A stretch of DNA of 24,561 nucleotides. Source: a virus. The position numbers were made by a program, and so were the translations under genes. Each line of letters starts with the position of its first letter. Within the stretch, counting starts at the first letter, position 1. Below are positions 1 through 8,263 of the stretch, in pieces. Location of the stretch: positions 1 through 24,561 of IMG/VR virus record IMGVR_UViG_3300021376_000336. One strand, given 5' to 3'. A model generated the notes under the pieces. That model had not been told where the DNA came from. It ran no database searches and saw only the letters and a program-made list of their open reading frames with translations.

Positions 1-3000
1 TCCTCCTTTTTGTCCTGTAGCACCTTGAATACCTTGAGTACCTTGAGTACCGGTAGCCCCTTGCGGACCTGTCGGTCCTGTAGGACCTGTTATACCTTGA
101 ATGCCTTGAGCACCAGTCGTACCTTGCGGGCCGGTAGGTCCTGTAGGACCTGTTATACCTTGAATGCCTTGAGCACCAGTCGTACCTTGCGGGCCGGTAG
201 GTCCTGTAGGACCTGTTATACCTTGAATACCTTGAGCTCCTGTTGCGCCAGTAGCCCCTTGCGGACCTGTTGGTCCAGTAGGTCCAGTTATACCTTGTAT
301 TCCTTGAGCACCAGTAGTTCCTTGAGGTCCAGTAGGTCCTGTTGGGCCGGTTATACCCTGAATTCCTTGAGCGCCAGTAGTTCCTTGCGGACCTGTCGGT
401 CCAGTAGGTCCAGTTATACCTTGTATTCCTTGAGCACCAGTAGTTCCTTGAGGTCCAGTTGGTCCAGTAACACCTTGAATACCTTGCGGTCCAGTTGGCC
501 CAGTAACACCTTGAATACCTTGCGGTCCGGTTGGTCCGGTAGGTCCAGTTATACCCTGGATACCTTGAATACCCTGAGCACCGGTAGTACCTTGTGTACC
601 CTGAGGACCGGTAGTACCTTGAATACCCTGTATACCTTGTATTCCTTGAATGCCTTGTGTACCTTGAGGTCCTGTTGTTCCTTGAGTTCCAGTTATACCT
701 TGAATACCCTGTATACCTTGCGTACCTTGAGGTCCCGTTGGTCCAGTAGGGCCAGTTATACCTTGTATACCTTGAATTCCTTGTGCACCAGTAGTACCTT
801 GTGTTCCTTGAATACCTTGTATGCCTTGAGTACCTTGAGGACCAGTTACGCCTTGAATGCCCTGCGTACCAGTTGTTCCTTGTGTTCCCTGTGTTCCTTG
901 AGGTCCAGTAGTTCCTTGTATACCTTGAATACCTTGGATACCTTGTGTTCCTTGTGTTCCTTGAGGTCCAGTAGTTCCTTGTATACCTTGAATACCTTGG
1001 ATACCTTGGATACCGGTATTGCCTTGGATACCTTGGGTTCCTTGTGTTCCTTGTGTTCCTTGGGTACCGGTATTACCTTGTATCCCTTGAGTACCTTGGG
1101 TTCCTTGCGTACCTTGCGGTCCTGTTGTACCTTGTATACCTTGAATTCCTTGAGTTCCTTGGGTGCCTTGTATACCCTGGATTCCTTGTGTTCCTTGAGT
1201 ACCTTGTATGCCTTGTATACCTTGTGTACCAATTGTACCTTGAGTACCTTGCGTACCTTGTATTCCCTGTATGCCTTGAATACCCTGTATACCTTGCGTG
1301 CCTTGAATACCCTGTATACCTTGGGTACCTTGTACACCCTGTGTACCTTGCGGTCCTGTAATACCTTGGATACCTTGAGTTCCAGTTAAGCCTTGTACTC
1401 CTTGAATGCCTTGCGTACCTTGCGTACCTTGCGTTCCCTGTGTTCCTTGTGTTCCTTGAGTACCAGTATTACCTTGTATACCTTGAGCGCCAGTTGTGCC
1501 TTGTGTACCTTGTATTCCCTGAATGCCTTGGATGCCTTGAGTACCTTGAGTACCTTGGATGCCTTGAGTTCCTTGAGGACCGGTAGTTCCTTGTATGCCT
1601 TGTATACCTTGTGTACCGGTTGTACCTTGAATACCTTGAATTCCTTGTGTACCTTGAATGCCTTGTATTCCTTGAGTTCCTTGAGTTCCCTGTGTACCTT
1701 GCGTACCTTGTATTCCTTGTATACCTTGGATTCCTTGAGTTCCCTGGGTTCCTTGCGTACCAGTGTTACCTTGTATCCCTTGAATTCCTTGAGTACCTTG
1801 AGTACCTTGCGGTCCTGTTGTACCTTGAATTCCCTGAATACCTTGTATTCCTTGTGTACCCTGGGGGCCTTGTATACCCTGTGTACCTTGGGTACCCTGA
1901 ATCCCTTGAATTCCTTGAATTCCTTGCGTACCTTGGATTCCTTGCGTACCTTGAGGGCCAGTAATACCCTGGATACCTTGGGTTCCAGTTATGCCTTGTA
2001 CCCCCTGTATACCCTGTATTCCTTGCGTACCTTGTATGCCTTGGATACCCTGCGTTCCTTGAGTCCCTTGAGTCCCTTGCGTACCTTGTATTCCCTGTAT
2101 ACCTTGAATGCCTTGCGTACCTTGCGTGCCTTGAATACCCTGTGTACCTTGAATACCTTGAATACCTTGTATACCTTGTGGTCCTGTAATACCTTGAATA
2201 CCTTGAGTACCGGTAGTTCCTTGCACTCCTTGAATGCCTTGGGTACCTTGTGTTCCCTGTGTTCCTTGTGTTCCTTGTATTCCTTGAGTACCTTGTACGC
2301 CTTGAATCCCCTGAGTGCCTTGAGAACCTTGTATACCTTGTATACCTTGAATACCTTGAATACCGGTTATACCCTGTACGCCTTGTATTCCTTGTGTACC
2401 TTGTATTCCTTGTGTACCTTGTGTACCGGTAGTTCCTTGCACTCCTTGAATACCTTGTGTGCCTTGTGTACCTTGTATTCCTTGAGTACCCTGTGTACCT
2501 TGTATTCCTTGTATTCCTTGTATTCCTTGAATACCTTGTGTTCCTTGACTACCTTGAGCACCAATTATGCCTTGTACCCCTTGAATTCCTTGAGTACCTT
2601 GCGTGCCTTGTGGACCGGTAATACCCTGTACGCCTTGAATTCCTTGGGTTCCGGTTAAGCCTTGAATTCCTTGAATACCCTGTGTTCCTTGTGTACCTTG
2701 AATACCTTGTATGCCCTGTAGTCCCTGGGTTCCGGTTGAGCCCTGAACGCCCTGAGTTCCTTGAGGACCGGTAGTTCCTTGTATGCCTTGTATACCTTGT
2801 ATTCCTGTATTACCTTGTATTCCTTGGGTTCCTTGTATTCCTTGGGTTCCTTGTATTCCTTGAATGCCTTGGATTCCGTTATTACCTTGAATACCTTGAA
2901 TTCCTTGAGTACCTTGTATGCCTTGCGTACCTTGGATACCTTGGGTTCCGTTATTACCTTGAATACCTTGAATACCTTGAATTCCTTGAGTACCTTGTAT

Positions 3001-3249
3001 GCCTTGCGTACCTTGGATGCCTTGAGTACCGGTATTGCCTTGAATACCTTGAATTCCTTGTGTACCTTGGAGACTAAGATTAGTTCTATATTTAAAAGTT
3101 CCATCCGTATCAGTTACTACTACATTAGTTTCAGTTGAACCTAAAGGTATAGCCGGAACGGCAAGTGATCCGGAAATAGAGAGAGATCCTGTAACTTGTG
3201 AATTATTTAGGGCCTTTAGGCCGTTACGGACAATAAATTCATTCGCCAT
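1..3249 (-). CDS. collagen-like fibre protein, C-terminus outside window
   Basis: An open frame starts at ATG 3249-3247 and has no stop to the window edge, giving at least 1083 codons. The first ~61 residues form a non-collagen head (begins [18 protein letters not shown], then Ser/Gly-rich segments like those of the neighbouring fibre proteins). From residue ~62 on it is Gly-X-Y repeat. Gly codons keep one register from 3064 to 4 (341 positions, no net phase change; several stretches were checked codon by codon without an exception). Y is mostly Gln. X is Ile/Thr in the N-terminal part, with more Pro/Thr/Ala toward the C-terminal part. Gly and Gln codons vary, so the repeat is old. Collagen-like regions in phage fibres trimerise into rods, so I infer a long appendage or adhesin stalk. 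The start is preceded by GGGAGA, one of the few Shine-Dalgarno-like sites here. A C-terminal receptor-binding tip would lie beyond the window. Confidence 0.9.
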   Translation of the reverse strand, partial: MANEFIVRNGLKALNNSQVTGSLSISGSLAVPAIPLGSTETNVVVTDTDGTFKYRTNLSLQGTQGIQGIQGNTGTQGIQGTQGIQGTQGIQGIQGIQGNNGTQGIQGTQGIQGTQGIQGIQGNNGIQGIQGIQGTQGIQGTQGIQGNTGIQGIQGIQGTTGPQGTQGVQGSTGTQGLQGIQGIQGTQGTQGIQGIQGLTGTQGIQGVQGITGPQGTQGTQGIQGVQGIIGAQGSQGTQGIQGIQGIQGIQGTQGTQGIQGTQGTQGIQGVQGTTGTQGTQGIQGTQGIQGVQGITGIQGIQGIQGIQGSQGTQGIQGVQGTQGIQGTQGTQGTQGTQGIQGVQGTTGTQGIQGITGPQGIQGIQGIQGTQGIQGTQGTQGIQGIQGIQGTQGTQGTQGTQGIQGIQGTQGIQGIQGVQGITGTQGIQGITGPQGTQGIQGTQGIQGIQGIQGTQGTQGIQGPQGTQGIQGIQGIQGTTGPQGTQGTQGIQGIQGNTGTQGTQGTQGIQGIQGIQGTQGTQGTQGTQGIQGIQGTQGIQGIQGTTGTQGIQGIQGTTGPQGTQGIQGTQGTQGIQGIQGIQGTQGTTGAQGIQGNTGTQGTQGTQGTQGTQGTQGIQGVQGLTGTQGIQGITGPQGTQGVQGTQGIQGIQGTQGIQGIQGIQGIQGTQGTQGTIGTQGIQGIQGTQGTQGIQGIQGTQGTQGIQGIQGTTGPQGTQGTQGTQGIQGNTGTQGTQGTQGTQGIQGNTGIQGIQGIQGIQGTTGPQGTQGTQGIQGIQGIQGTTGPQGTQGTQGTTGTQGIQGVTGPQGTQGIQGIQGTQGTTGAQGIQGIQGITGPTGPTGPQGTQGIQGIQGITGTQGTTGPQGTQGIQGIQGIQGIQGTTGPQGTQGTTGAQGIQGIQGITGPTGPTGPQGIQGVTGPTGPQGIQGVTGPTGPQGTTGAQGIQGITGPTGPTGPQGTTGAQGIQGITGPTGPTGPQGTTGAQGIQGITGPTGPTGPQGATGATGAQGIQGITGPTGPTGPQGTTGAQGIQGITGPTGPTGPQGTTGAQGIQGITGPTGPTGPQGATGTQGTQGIQGATGQKGG
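81..480 (-). repeat. 63-bp minisatellite-type units in the collagen-like gene
   Basis: Positions 81-143 and 144-206 are identical 63-bp units, and the identity continues about 20 bp into a third. The landmark TTATACC recurs at 90, 153, 216, 288, 351 and 414; spacings are 63, 63, 72, 63 and 63. The unit at 288 matches that at 414 almost exactly, 126 bp (two units) apart. Each unit encodes 21 residues, that is seven Gly-X-Y triplets, so gain or loss of units keeps the frame. This is coding repeat expansion, not a CRISPR array. Confidence 0.85.
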
Positions 3250-3258
3250 GTTTATCTC

Positions 3259-3280
3259 CCTTAGTTCACTTTCCCTAAGG
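3259..3280 (-). promoter_or_regulatory. inverted repeat in the leader of the collagen-like gene
   Basis: CCTTAG (3259-3264) and CTAAGG (3275-3280) form a 6-bp stem with a 10-nt loop, just upstream of the start at 3249. On the transcript one arm abuts the GGGAGA ribosome-binding site, so the hairpin could affect translation. There is no T-tract on the minus strand, so it is unlikely to be a terminator. Function is inferred. Confidence 0.3.
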
Positions 3281-3309
3281 TAGGGGTTTTATATATGCTA
3301 ATATATTAT

Positions 3310-3317
3310 ATAAATAG
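3310..3317 (-). promoter_or_regulatory. CTATTTAT motif before the collagen-like gene
   Basis: The minus strand reads CTATTTATATAA here, 61 nt before the start at 3249. It lies in the 98-nt gap after the 115-aa gene. It is one of about twelve copies placed before genes in this window; a late-promoter role is inferred. Confidence 0.35.
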
Positions 3318-3347
3318 TTAAAATCTTGTTTATAGCTAAATAAATCA

Positions 3348-3695
3348 CTATAGAATCCAAGGAGATTGTTTTATAACAAAAGTAGGATTCAATTTATTTT
3401 CAAGCTTTTCTTTAAGGTCAGTCTTAAGGTTTTTTACACCCTCTTCTCCTAGCATGTATTCAACCCACTGCTGTATTATAGGTGATGTTAAGTCTTGAAA
3501 AGGAATAAAGCTTCCAGAAGGTGATATCGGAAGTATCTCTTGAAATCCACCTACTGATCCACTAACAGACCCTATAGTTGCTCTAAGTTCGTAAAAAACT
3601 TTAGTAACAACATCATTATGTTCAGTCGATGTAGGGCTAACAAAAAGTGGATTAAACTGCCAAGTAAAGGTAATATCTGAAAGATTCAAAGCCAT
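3348..3695 (-). CDS. uncharacterised 115-aa protein in the appendage block
   Basis: I do not recognise this protein. It begins MALNLSDITFTWQFNPLF. The middle is Ser/Gly-rich (GSVSGSVGGF), followed by a Pro/Ser stretch and a C-terminal charged, probably helical segment rich in Lys/Glu (about residues 84-103). It has no signal peptide or membrane segment. It sits 10 nt after the 152-aa fibre-type protein and before the collagen-like gene, with an A-rich leader (AAATAAAAATTA) and no Shine-Dalgarno. The placement suggests a small structural or assembly partner of the fibres, such as a connector or chaperone. That is inference from position only; the frame itself is convincing because it is tightly packed between neighbours on the same strand. 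Confidence 0.75.
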   Translation of the reverse strand: MALNLSDITFTWQFNPLFVSPTSTEHNDVVTKVFYELRATIGSVSGSVGGFQEILPISPSGSFIPFQDLTSPIIQQWVEYMLGEEGVKNLKTDLKEKLENKLNPTFVIKQSPWIL

Positions 3696-3705
3696 TAATT
3701 TTTAT

Positions 3706-4164
3706 TTAAATAAGTCTATAAGTTGTTTTTATATTCCAAGTATCTCCATTTATTGTTGCTCTTAATAAAGCATTAGCACCACTTAAAGCTACACTCATTG
3801 TAACAAGTGTAGTACTTCCAATGTCTGTTGTTGAATTATCAGTAAAGTTTACATTACTACCATCCCAGACAGACATCACTGTACCAGCTCGAGCATTACT
3901 TCCGCTTGAAGCTACATAATCAAAAAAACCAGCTCTAAATGAACCTGTGGATATATTGACAATTGTTGTTGTACCTACACCAGCTAAAGCTCCTTGAGCT
4001 GAATATAATGAAGATGAAATATTAAATACTGAAGCGGCAGAAGCTGAAGCAGCAGTTCCAAATAAAGAACCAGTGAATGATTCAGCTACAACATTTGTAG
4101 CTACTGTTAATGAGTTTAAAGAGGCATTTGAGCCACTTACGATGACTTTTTTCCAATTCGGCAT
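3706..4164 (-). CDS. small fibre-type structural protein (NWKKVIVSGS N-terminus)
   Basis: The 152-aa protein starts MPNWKKVIVSGSNASLNSL, nearly the same N-terminus as the 364-aa protein at 4497-5591 (MANWKKVIVSGSVAQLSNL). This indicates a shared attachment domain or a duplication. It continues with GSLFGTAASASAASV, the Ser/Ala/Gly pattern typical of the other fibre-type proteins here, then a beta-rich C-terminal half (about residues 60-152) ending in NGDTWNIKTTYRLI, which could be a small head or tip domain. It has a 103-nt leader with an inverted repeat and an ATAAATA-type motif, so it probably starts its own transcript. It is most likely a short tail fibre or appendage subunit; the exact role is unknown. 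Confidence 0.75.
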   Translation of the reverse strand: MPNWKKVIVSGSNASLNSLTVATNVVAESFTGSLFGTAASASAASVFNISSSLYSAQGALAGVGTTTIVNISTGSFRAGFFDYVASSGSNARAGTVMSVWDGSNVNFTDNSTTDIGSTTLVTMSVALSGANALLRATINGDTWNIKTTYRLI

Positions 4165-4195
4165 AGTAATACAAATTTACACTGTGGTTAGATAC

Positions 4196-4214
4196 ATACA
4201 CTTATGCCGTGTAT
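4196..4214 (-). promoter_or_regulatory. inverted repeat in the leader of the 152-aa gene
   Basis: ATACAC (4196-4201) and GTGTAT (4209-4214) form a perfect 6-bp stem with a 7-nt loop, about 32 nt before the start at 4164. No minus-strand T-tract follows, so it is a leader hairpin rather than a terminator. Function is unknown. Confidence 0.25.
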
Positions 4215-4252
4215 ATGCCTACTTCCTTTCGGCCTACAGTACTTTCCTTCAT

Positions 4253-4260
4253 ATAAATAT
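4253..4260 (-). promoter_or_regulatory. ATATTTAT motif before the 152-aa gene
   Basis: The minus strand reads ATATTTATAT, 89 nt before the start at 4164 and just after the stop of the 85-aa gene. The long spacing leaves room for a structured leader. A promoter role is inferred from the recurrence of the motif. Confidence 0.35.
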
Positions 4261-4267
4261 CACAGAA

Positions 4268-4525
4268 TCAGGGTAGCTTAACGTAATAGTCTTGAAGTTT
4301 TAGCACTAATTCAAATATCTTTTGAACCTGCTCTCCTTTGAAATGAGATTCTCTTATTAAATTTAACAAAGTCTCAACCTCAGGTTTATTAAGACTTAAG
4401 ACAGGTAAAGGAGCCTTATGGAGCTCCTCTACACGTTTATTATTTACTACTACGTTATTTGCGTTAAAACCCATAACTACTCTTTTGAAAACTCTATTAA
4501 GAATATATCCAAATTGTTTCGTCAT
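4268..4525 (-). CDS. uncharacterised 85-aa helical protein overlapping the fibre gene
   Basis: I do not recognise a function. The start lies inside the last 29 bases of the 364-aa fibre-type gene in another frame (MTKQFGYILNRVFKRVVMGF). The N-terminal ~20 residues are basic and amphipathic. Residues 43-85 (LSLNKPEVETLLNLI...ELVLKLQDYYVKLP) look like two helices with heptad-like hydrophobics, a possible oligomerisation or chaperone-type module. The composition differs sharply from the Ser/Thr-rich fibres on either side, which suggests a non-fibre partner such as a fibre-assembly factor. An ATATTTATA element lies 6 nt before the start. The overlap suggests translational coupling. Confidence 0.7.
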   Translation of the reverse strand: MTKQFGYILNRVFKRVVMGFNANNVVVNNKRVEELHKAPLPVLSLNKPEVETLLNLIRESHFKGEQVQKIFELVLKLQDYYVKLP

Positions 4526-5591
4526 TACCTATAAATATATTACCTTTTGCAATGTACCTACCTGGTGCTGTTGTTGGATCTCCGCTTGAACCTAAAACCG
4601 CTGCTGCCATAAATGCATCAGGTGTATAAGTACTTTGATTGGCGGTAAATGAACCAGTTAATCCCCATCTTGTAGTTCCGCTATCGAATGCAAATAATTC
4701 GCCTACATTCTGTGTTCCTTGCTGTACTACGATACCCCCATCACCTGCTGCGTTTGATCCAGAAGCAAGAAGAATAAATCTATCTGCAACCTCAAGATTT
4801 GTTGTTTGTTGGAAGCTAGCAGTACCGAATACTGTTAAATTATTACTAACTACTAAATTGTTACCAATAGTAACGTTATTAGGTAACCCGATTGTTAGGG
4901 TTTGGGAGGCAGCTGATGTTTCTATTTCATTAGCTGTACCGGTAATTGTAAATACCTGAGTTAAAAGATCTACATTACCGCTTCCGGTTGAACCAGAGAA
5001 GTCTAATTCAGTTACAAGGCCGGTTAGTTGTGAACCGTCTCCTTTAAATGATCCGCTAAATGAACCAGTTAAGCTTGAATTTGCGCCTGTAAGTACTATC
5101 GATGTATTACCGGTTATTAAAGTACCGTTATCAAAGAGACTCGAATTGGTAAACTTATTATCTGTGTCATTCCACTTTGTAATAGCGTTTTGAGAAAGTT
5201 GAGCAGCACCGCTGACTTCTACTGTTACGTCAGTACTACCGTTGAAAGAAAAAGCATTAAGACCCCCGCCAGCTACTTGAGATAAAGTACCTTTTGTTCT
5301 ACCTGCAATTGAAGCGCTTACGGCATGAGAGGCAGTAAGTATGCTATTCATACCTAGAGGGCCATCTACCCCGCTACTTAAAATATAAGAAGCAGTAGTT
5401 GCGGTAAATGAACCGGTACCTTGATAAGTGAATAAACCTGTAGTTGTATCATAAGAAACTATATTCGGCTTATTTGCATTAGTAAGTCCTAAAGCGTTTA
5501 CCGAGCCGGTTACAGCTAAGTTACTACTAATACTTAAATTACTTAACTGAGCTACACTTCCCGATACTATTACTTTTTTCCAATTTGCCAT
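4497..5591 (-). CDS. fibre-type structural protein, 364 aa
   Basis: It begins MANWKKVIVSGSVAQLSNLS, sharing its N-terminus with the 152-aa protein. The body is low complexity and beta-prone: repeated SGS/TGS/TASY/ASH motifs (TGSFTATTASYIL, TASHAVSASIAG, LTGSFSGSFKGDGSQLTGL), like trimeric phage fibre shafts. Residues ~255-364 are more globular (NLEVADRFILLASGSNAAGDGGIVVQ and a C-terminus ending NIFIGNDETIWIYS). The NLEVADRFILLASGS segment resembles the base of fibre tips I know from marine T4-like phages (recollection, not a search). An ATAAATAG-type motif lies 21 nt before the start and the leader is A-rich. Probable tail fibre or whisker component. Confidence 0.8.
   Translation of the reverse strand: MANWKKVIVSGSVAQLSNLSISSNLAVTGSVNALGLTNANKPNIVSYDTTTGLFTYQGTGSFTATTASYILSSGVDGPLGMNSILTASHAVSASIAGRTKGTLSQVAGGGLNAFSFNGSTDVTVEVSGAAQLSQNAITKWNDTDNKFTNSSLFDNGTLITGNTSIVLTGANSSLTGSFSGSFKGDGSQLTGLVTELDFSGSTGSGNVDLLTQVFTITGTANEIETSAASQTLTIGLPNNVTIGNNLVVSNNLTVFGTASFQQTTNLEVADRFILLASGSNAAGDGGIVVQQGTQNVGELFAFDSGTTRWGLTGSFTANQSTYTPDAFMAAAVLGSSGDPTTAPGRYIAKGNIFIGNDETIWIYS
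4531..4538 (-). promoter_or_regulatory. ATATTTAT motif 6 nt before the 85-aa gene
   Basis: The minus strand reads ATATTTATAG inside the end of the fibre-type gene, 6 nt before the ATG at 4525. The codons also encode I-F-I of that protein, so this copy could be coincidental. Confidence 0.2.
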
Positions 5592-5611
5592 TTTTCTGTC
5601 TTTTTATTTTA

Positions 5612-5619
5612 ATAAATAG
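5612..5619 (-). promoter_or_regulatory. CTATTTAT motif before the 364-aa fibre gene
   Basis: The minus strand reads ACTATTTATT, 21 nt before the start at 5591, in the short gap after the preceding fibre gene. A promoter role is inferred. Confidence 0.4.
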
Positions 5620-5625
5620 TTAATT

Positions 5626-6852
5626 TTAATCTAAACCTACATAAAGATTAGTTGATGTAAACCATATTCCTCCATTAGGTGCAGTGCCGGTAGGAATCGC
5701 TGATTGAGTCGCGAACTGTACAACACTTTCGCTTACTGTAAATACAGGCTGTTGTGTCTGTTTATTTCTAACATAAAAATAATTGCTATATATGTCTACA
5801 ATAGTAGCTGACCCGGTTACGAAAAAAGTACTACCTGTGTAAATTAAATCAGATGACGCTGTAGCAGCATTAGTCGAACCGTCAGAAATAATTAATCTAC
5901 CAGGTCCTGCGTTGTTGATTGTATTAAAACCCTCCCCAGATGCGCCTACTGGTATAAATGCAAATTGATCTCCTTCAGCGGGGTCGTTACCTGCTGAAGT
6001 TAACTGTGATACTCCATAACTTTCGTAACCAGATTCAGGGGGTGCTACGCTTGTAATTTGTAGTAGTTTAAAGGTACCTGCTTCTGCAAGGCTTACAAGT
6101 TTTATTACTGTACCTACTGTTAGATTATCTAAATAACCTGAAAAACTTACGTTTGGATCATACGCAAAATTGTCGAACGATGCAGCAGTAGGAGATGATG
6201 ACCAGTATTGATTTAGTTTAAAAAATCCGTTACCAGGATCTACTCCTGTATTTAAACTTGATGTATATTTCCATATAGCTAATTGTCCCCCATTCTCTGC
6301 ACTCAGGGAAAGACCGTTTACAAATAAAGCGCCGCTTATATTTGTACTTCCTGTTACATTTAAGCTACCACTTATAATAGCGCTTCCAGTAAAAGGGAAA
6401 GATGATACGTTAGCAACATACGATGCTGTAAGAGCATAAGAAGCAGATATAGCATTTGAGATTGAACCGCTAAAATAAGAAGCAGTTAAAGCATGTGATG
6501 CTGTAAGAGGAACAAGACTTGTTAAATTTACTAAAAAAGTTGAACCGTCTCCTTTAGTAAATGTAATAGAAGGATTAGAAAATGAAGCTGTTGTAATTAA
6601 AGACCCTGTAGCCGCTCCTTGTATAACCGATGCGGTAGCAGCATAAGAAGAGGTCCCAAATAATGAACCGGTTAATCCTGCAAAGAAATTAACAGTATTT
6701 AAAAAGTTTGCAGATCCACTTACTCCAAGACTACCTGAAATAAGGATTGTACTACCGCTTACTCCATTTAGAGCGTAAATAATTCTGAGAACCTGTTCGG
6801 ACTTAATTAATTGACCGGGGGATATACCGGAAGTTGATATAGTATCTGCCAC
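5626..6852 (-). CDS. fibre-type structural protein, 408 aa (GTG start)
   Basis: I choose GTG 6852-6850, giving (M)ADTISTSGISPGQLIKSEQVL. The upstream ATG at 6891 would add 13 residues that run through a CTATTTATAA motif and look non-coding. The N-terminal ~45 residues (through RIIYALNGVSG) may be the attachment domain. Next comes a long Ser/Ala/Tyr/Thr shaft with SGSLGVSGS, TASHALTASYFSG and SASYALTASYVAN motifs, shared in style with the other fibres. A globular region follows (about residues 200-340, Trp/Tyr/Phe-rich), and a C-terminus ending GGIWFTSTNLYVGLD. It lies directly after the gp15-like gene, where tail appendage genes would be expected. Probable tail fibre or neck whisker; which one cannot be told from sequence. 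Confidence 0.8.
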   Translation of the reverse strand: MADTISTSGISPGQLIKSEQVLRIIYALNGVSGSTILISGSLGVSGSANFLNTVNFFAGLTGSLFGTSSYAATASVIQGAATGSLITTASFSNPSITFTKGDGSTFLVNLTSLVPLTASHALTASYFSGSISNAISASYALTASYVANVSSFPFTGSAIISGSLNVTGSTNISGALFVNGLSLSAENGGQLAIWKYTSSLNTGVDPGNGFFKLNQYWSSSPTAASFDNFAYDPNVSFSGYLDNLTVGTVIKLVSLAEAGTFKLLQITSVAPPESGYESYGVSQLTSAGNDPAEGDQFAFIPVGASGEGFNTINNAGPGRLIISDGSTNAATASSDLIYTGSTFFVTGSATIVDIYSNYFYVRNKQTQQPVFTVSESVVQFATQSAIPTGTAPNGGIWFTSTNLYVGLD

Positions 6853-6868
6853 TCTATGAAATTTGATT

Positions 6869-6876
6869 ATAAATAG
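6869..6876 (-). promoter_or_regulatory. CTATTTAT motif before the 408-aa fibre gene
   Basis: The minus strand reads ACTATTTATAATC, 17 nt before the GTG at 6852. The same spacing is seen before phoH, which supports both the motif and the GTG start. Confidence 0.4.
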
Positions 6877-6904
6877 TTCGTTCCGTAACAATAAGAAACC
6901 TACC

Positions 6905-7765
6905 TTACTGCACCTGTTCGGTTGTAAATACTATTTTACATATATTATAAGTTTTTCCTGAAAGCTGTGCTAAATAGGCATTTAGCGAATCCGGAATAAG
7001 GTAACCGTTGACAGTTAAATCAAATTCAGTTCTTACCAATCTATCTTCACCTTGATCATAGACTTGCGCGTCATTAAACGTCTCAATTTTTGCAAGAAAC
7101 TGAAATGAATCGGGGTCACCCCAGTATGAATTAGAAGCAAAATTTACAGCTTCTATCAACTTATTCATTTGTTCAACATAGTTTGTCCACATTATTACTG
7201 TATAATTTACAGTAACATAGTCAGGCGTAACTACAACCGTATATTCTTTCTGCGGCTTTTGATTTTGCAAAACATTGAAGTTATCATATACGTTTCTTTT
7301 TGAGAAAGCCTTTTCGTATAGTTGAACATTTTTAGCAACATTACCGTCTATTTTATTTCCGAGCGTTCTATTCTGTACAACTGAAGATCTTTTAAAAACT
7401 AAAAGAGGGGACATTATTTTTGCTACATTATTACGATAGTATCCGTCTTTTTGTATTGATTTCCATTTTTCAGGTGAACCGTATATAACGGGAACAAGTA
7501 CCGTAGAATTGTTTTGAAATACCGTAAGCTTAAGAACGTTTGCAAAATGGTACATTATTGATTGATCAATATCTTTTAATCCTATTGAGTATTTTTTGTC
7601 TCCTGTAGGTTCAAAAGCAGTTTCATATGCCCTATTAAATTCAGGTTGTCCTGGTTTGAAAGGTTCAGAAAAAACTATATTTGGATTGCCATACTGCGGA
7701 TCAGCAGGTATGATAAGTTTATTCATAAACTCCCTTCTATTCTCTGGACGTACTATTTGTGGCAT
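6905..7765 (-). CDS. 15: tail-sheath stabiliser / tail completion protein, gp15-like
   Basis: The 286-aa length is close to T4 gp15 (272 aa), the protein that caps the contractile tail and joins it to the neck. Family-like features include a helix near residues 66-80 followed by a beta segment with VPVIYGSPEKW (about residues 92-102), a segment of conserved Pro and hydrophobics (IMSPLLVFKR) and the membrane-like but soluble stretch TVNYTVIMWTNYVEQMNKLIEAV. It follows the gp13- and gp14-like genes with a 1-nt gap, the T4 order 13-14-15. The assignment rests on order, length and the VP-x-x-YG-x-x-EKW region, not on an alignment. It could also be another tail terminator type. Confidence 0.6.
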   Translation of the reverse strand: MPQIVRPENRREFMNKLIIPADPQYGNPNIVFSEPFKPGQPEFNRAYETAFEPTGDKKYSIGLKDIDQSIMYHFANVLKLTVFQNNSTVLVPVIYGSPEKWKSIQKDGYYRNNVAKIMSPLLVFKRSSVVQNRTLGNKIDGNVAKNVQLYEKAFSKRNVYDNFNVLQNQKPQKEYTVVVTPDYVTVNYTVIMWTNYVEQMNKLIEAVNFASNSYWGDPDSFQFLAKIETFNDAQVYDQGEDRLVRTEFDLTVNGYLIPDSLNAYLAQLSGKTYNICKIVFTTEQVQ

Positions 7766-7766
7766 A

Positions 7767-8261
7767 TTAGAGTCTCTGTTGTGTTATACCTAATCTTTCA
7801 GGTGATGTCATATGGGTGGTTAGAATGATAGAAAAACTAGTACCAAAGTTGTTTAATCCTTCAGAGTAAGAATAATTGGGATCTTTTCCAAGGAAAAGCT
7901 GATTTTCGTTAGTATTATCTACTTCGTAATATAATTCGTTATACATAATAATATCACCGGTCTCAGGCACTATATTAGCTAATTCTAGATCTGGCTTTAA
8001 AAATCTAAAATCTACTTCCCTTCTACTATCAGGTCCGAAATTATTATCGGTAATTGTTGAGAAGTCGCCCCTGACTATTAAACAGTTTAAAAGTACCGGG
8101 CCGATATATTGCTTAACGGATGATTCGCCATAGATATTCGGAGGGGATGAGGGTATTACTATCTTATAGTAGCCTATTTGCTGGGTTACTACGTTATTTA
8201 CAAACTCGCCGGCTACGCCAAGTTGCATTGTTGCATCTCTTACTGAACCGAATAGTGCCAT
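7767..8261 (-). CDS. 14: neck protein, gp14-like
   Basis: A 164-aa protein, shorter than T4 gp14 (256 aa). The recognisable part is the C-terminal half: a DFRFLKPDLELANIVPETGD segment, then an IIMYNELYYEV strand pair and a Gly-rich turn, reminiscent of the gp14 pattern of PxxGDxI followed by a Y/F-x-V strand. gp14 joins gp13 to form the neck between portal and tail. It begins 2 nt after the gp13-like stop and ends 1 nt before the gp15-like start, so the three are almost certainly cotranscribed and coupled. The N-terminus (MALFGSVRDATMQLGVAGEF) is compatible with a neck ring protein. Assignment is moderate. Confidence 0.55.
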   Translation of the reverse strand: MALFGSVRDATMQLGVAGEFVNNVVTQQIGYYKIVIPSSPPNIYGESSVKQYIGPVLLNCLIVRGDFSTITDNNFGPDSRREVDFRFLKPDLELANIVPETGDIIMYNELYYEVDNTNENQLFLGKDPNYSYSEGLNNFGTSFSIILTTHMTSPERLGITQQRL

Positions 8262-8263
8262 AG

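Noticed and set aside
81-480. A CRISPR-like array
   Set aside because: The 63-bp units are contiguous, in frame with the collagen repeat, and have no unique spacers.
10-2658. Long plus-strand open frames of 459 and 421 codons rich in Thr, Leu and Ser
   Set aside because: They are the antisense of the Gly-X-Y repeat, which by its codons contains no stops. The minus-strand collagen frame is continuous and has a real start.
846-3104. Minus-strand open frames rich in Lys, Val, Tyr and Glu (163, 65, 149 codons)
   Set aside because: They are other-frame readings of the same repeat in the collagen-like gene.
4639-4959. Plus-strand 106-codon frame and similar ones opposite the structural genes
   Set aside because: They lie entirely within well-supported minus-strand genes and have no recognisable domains or start signals.
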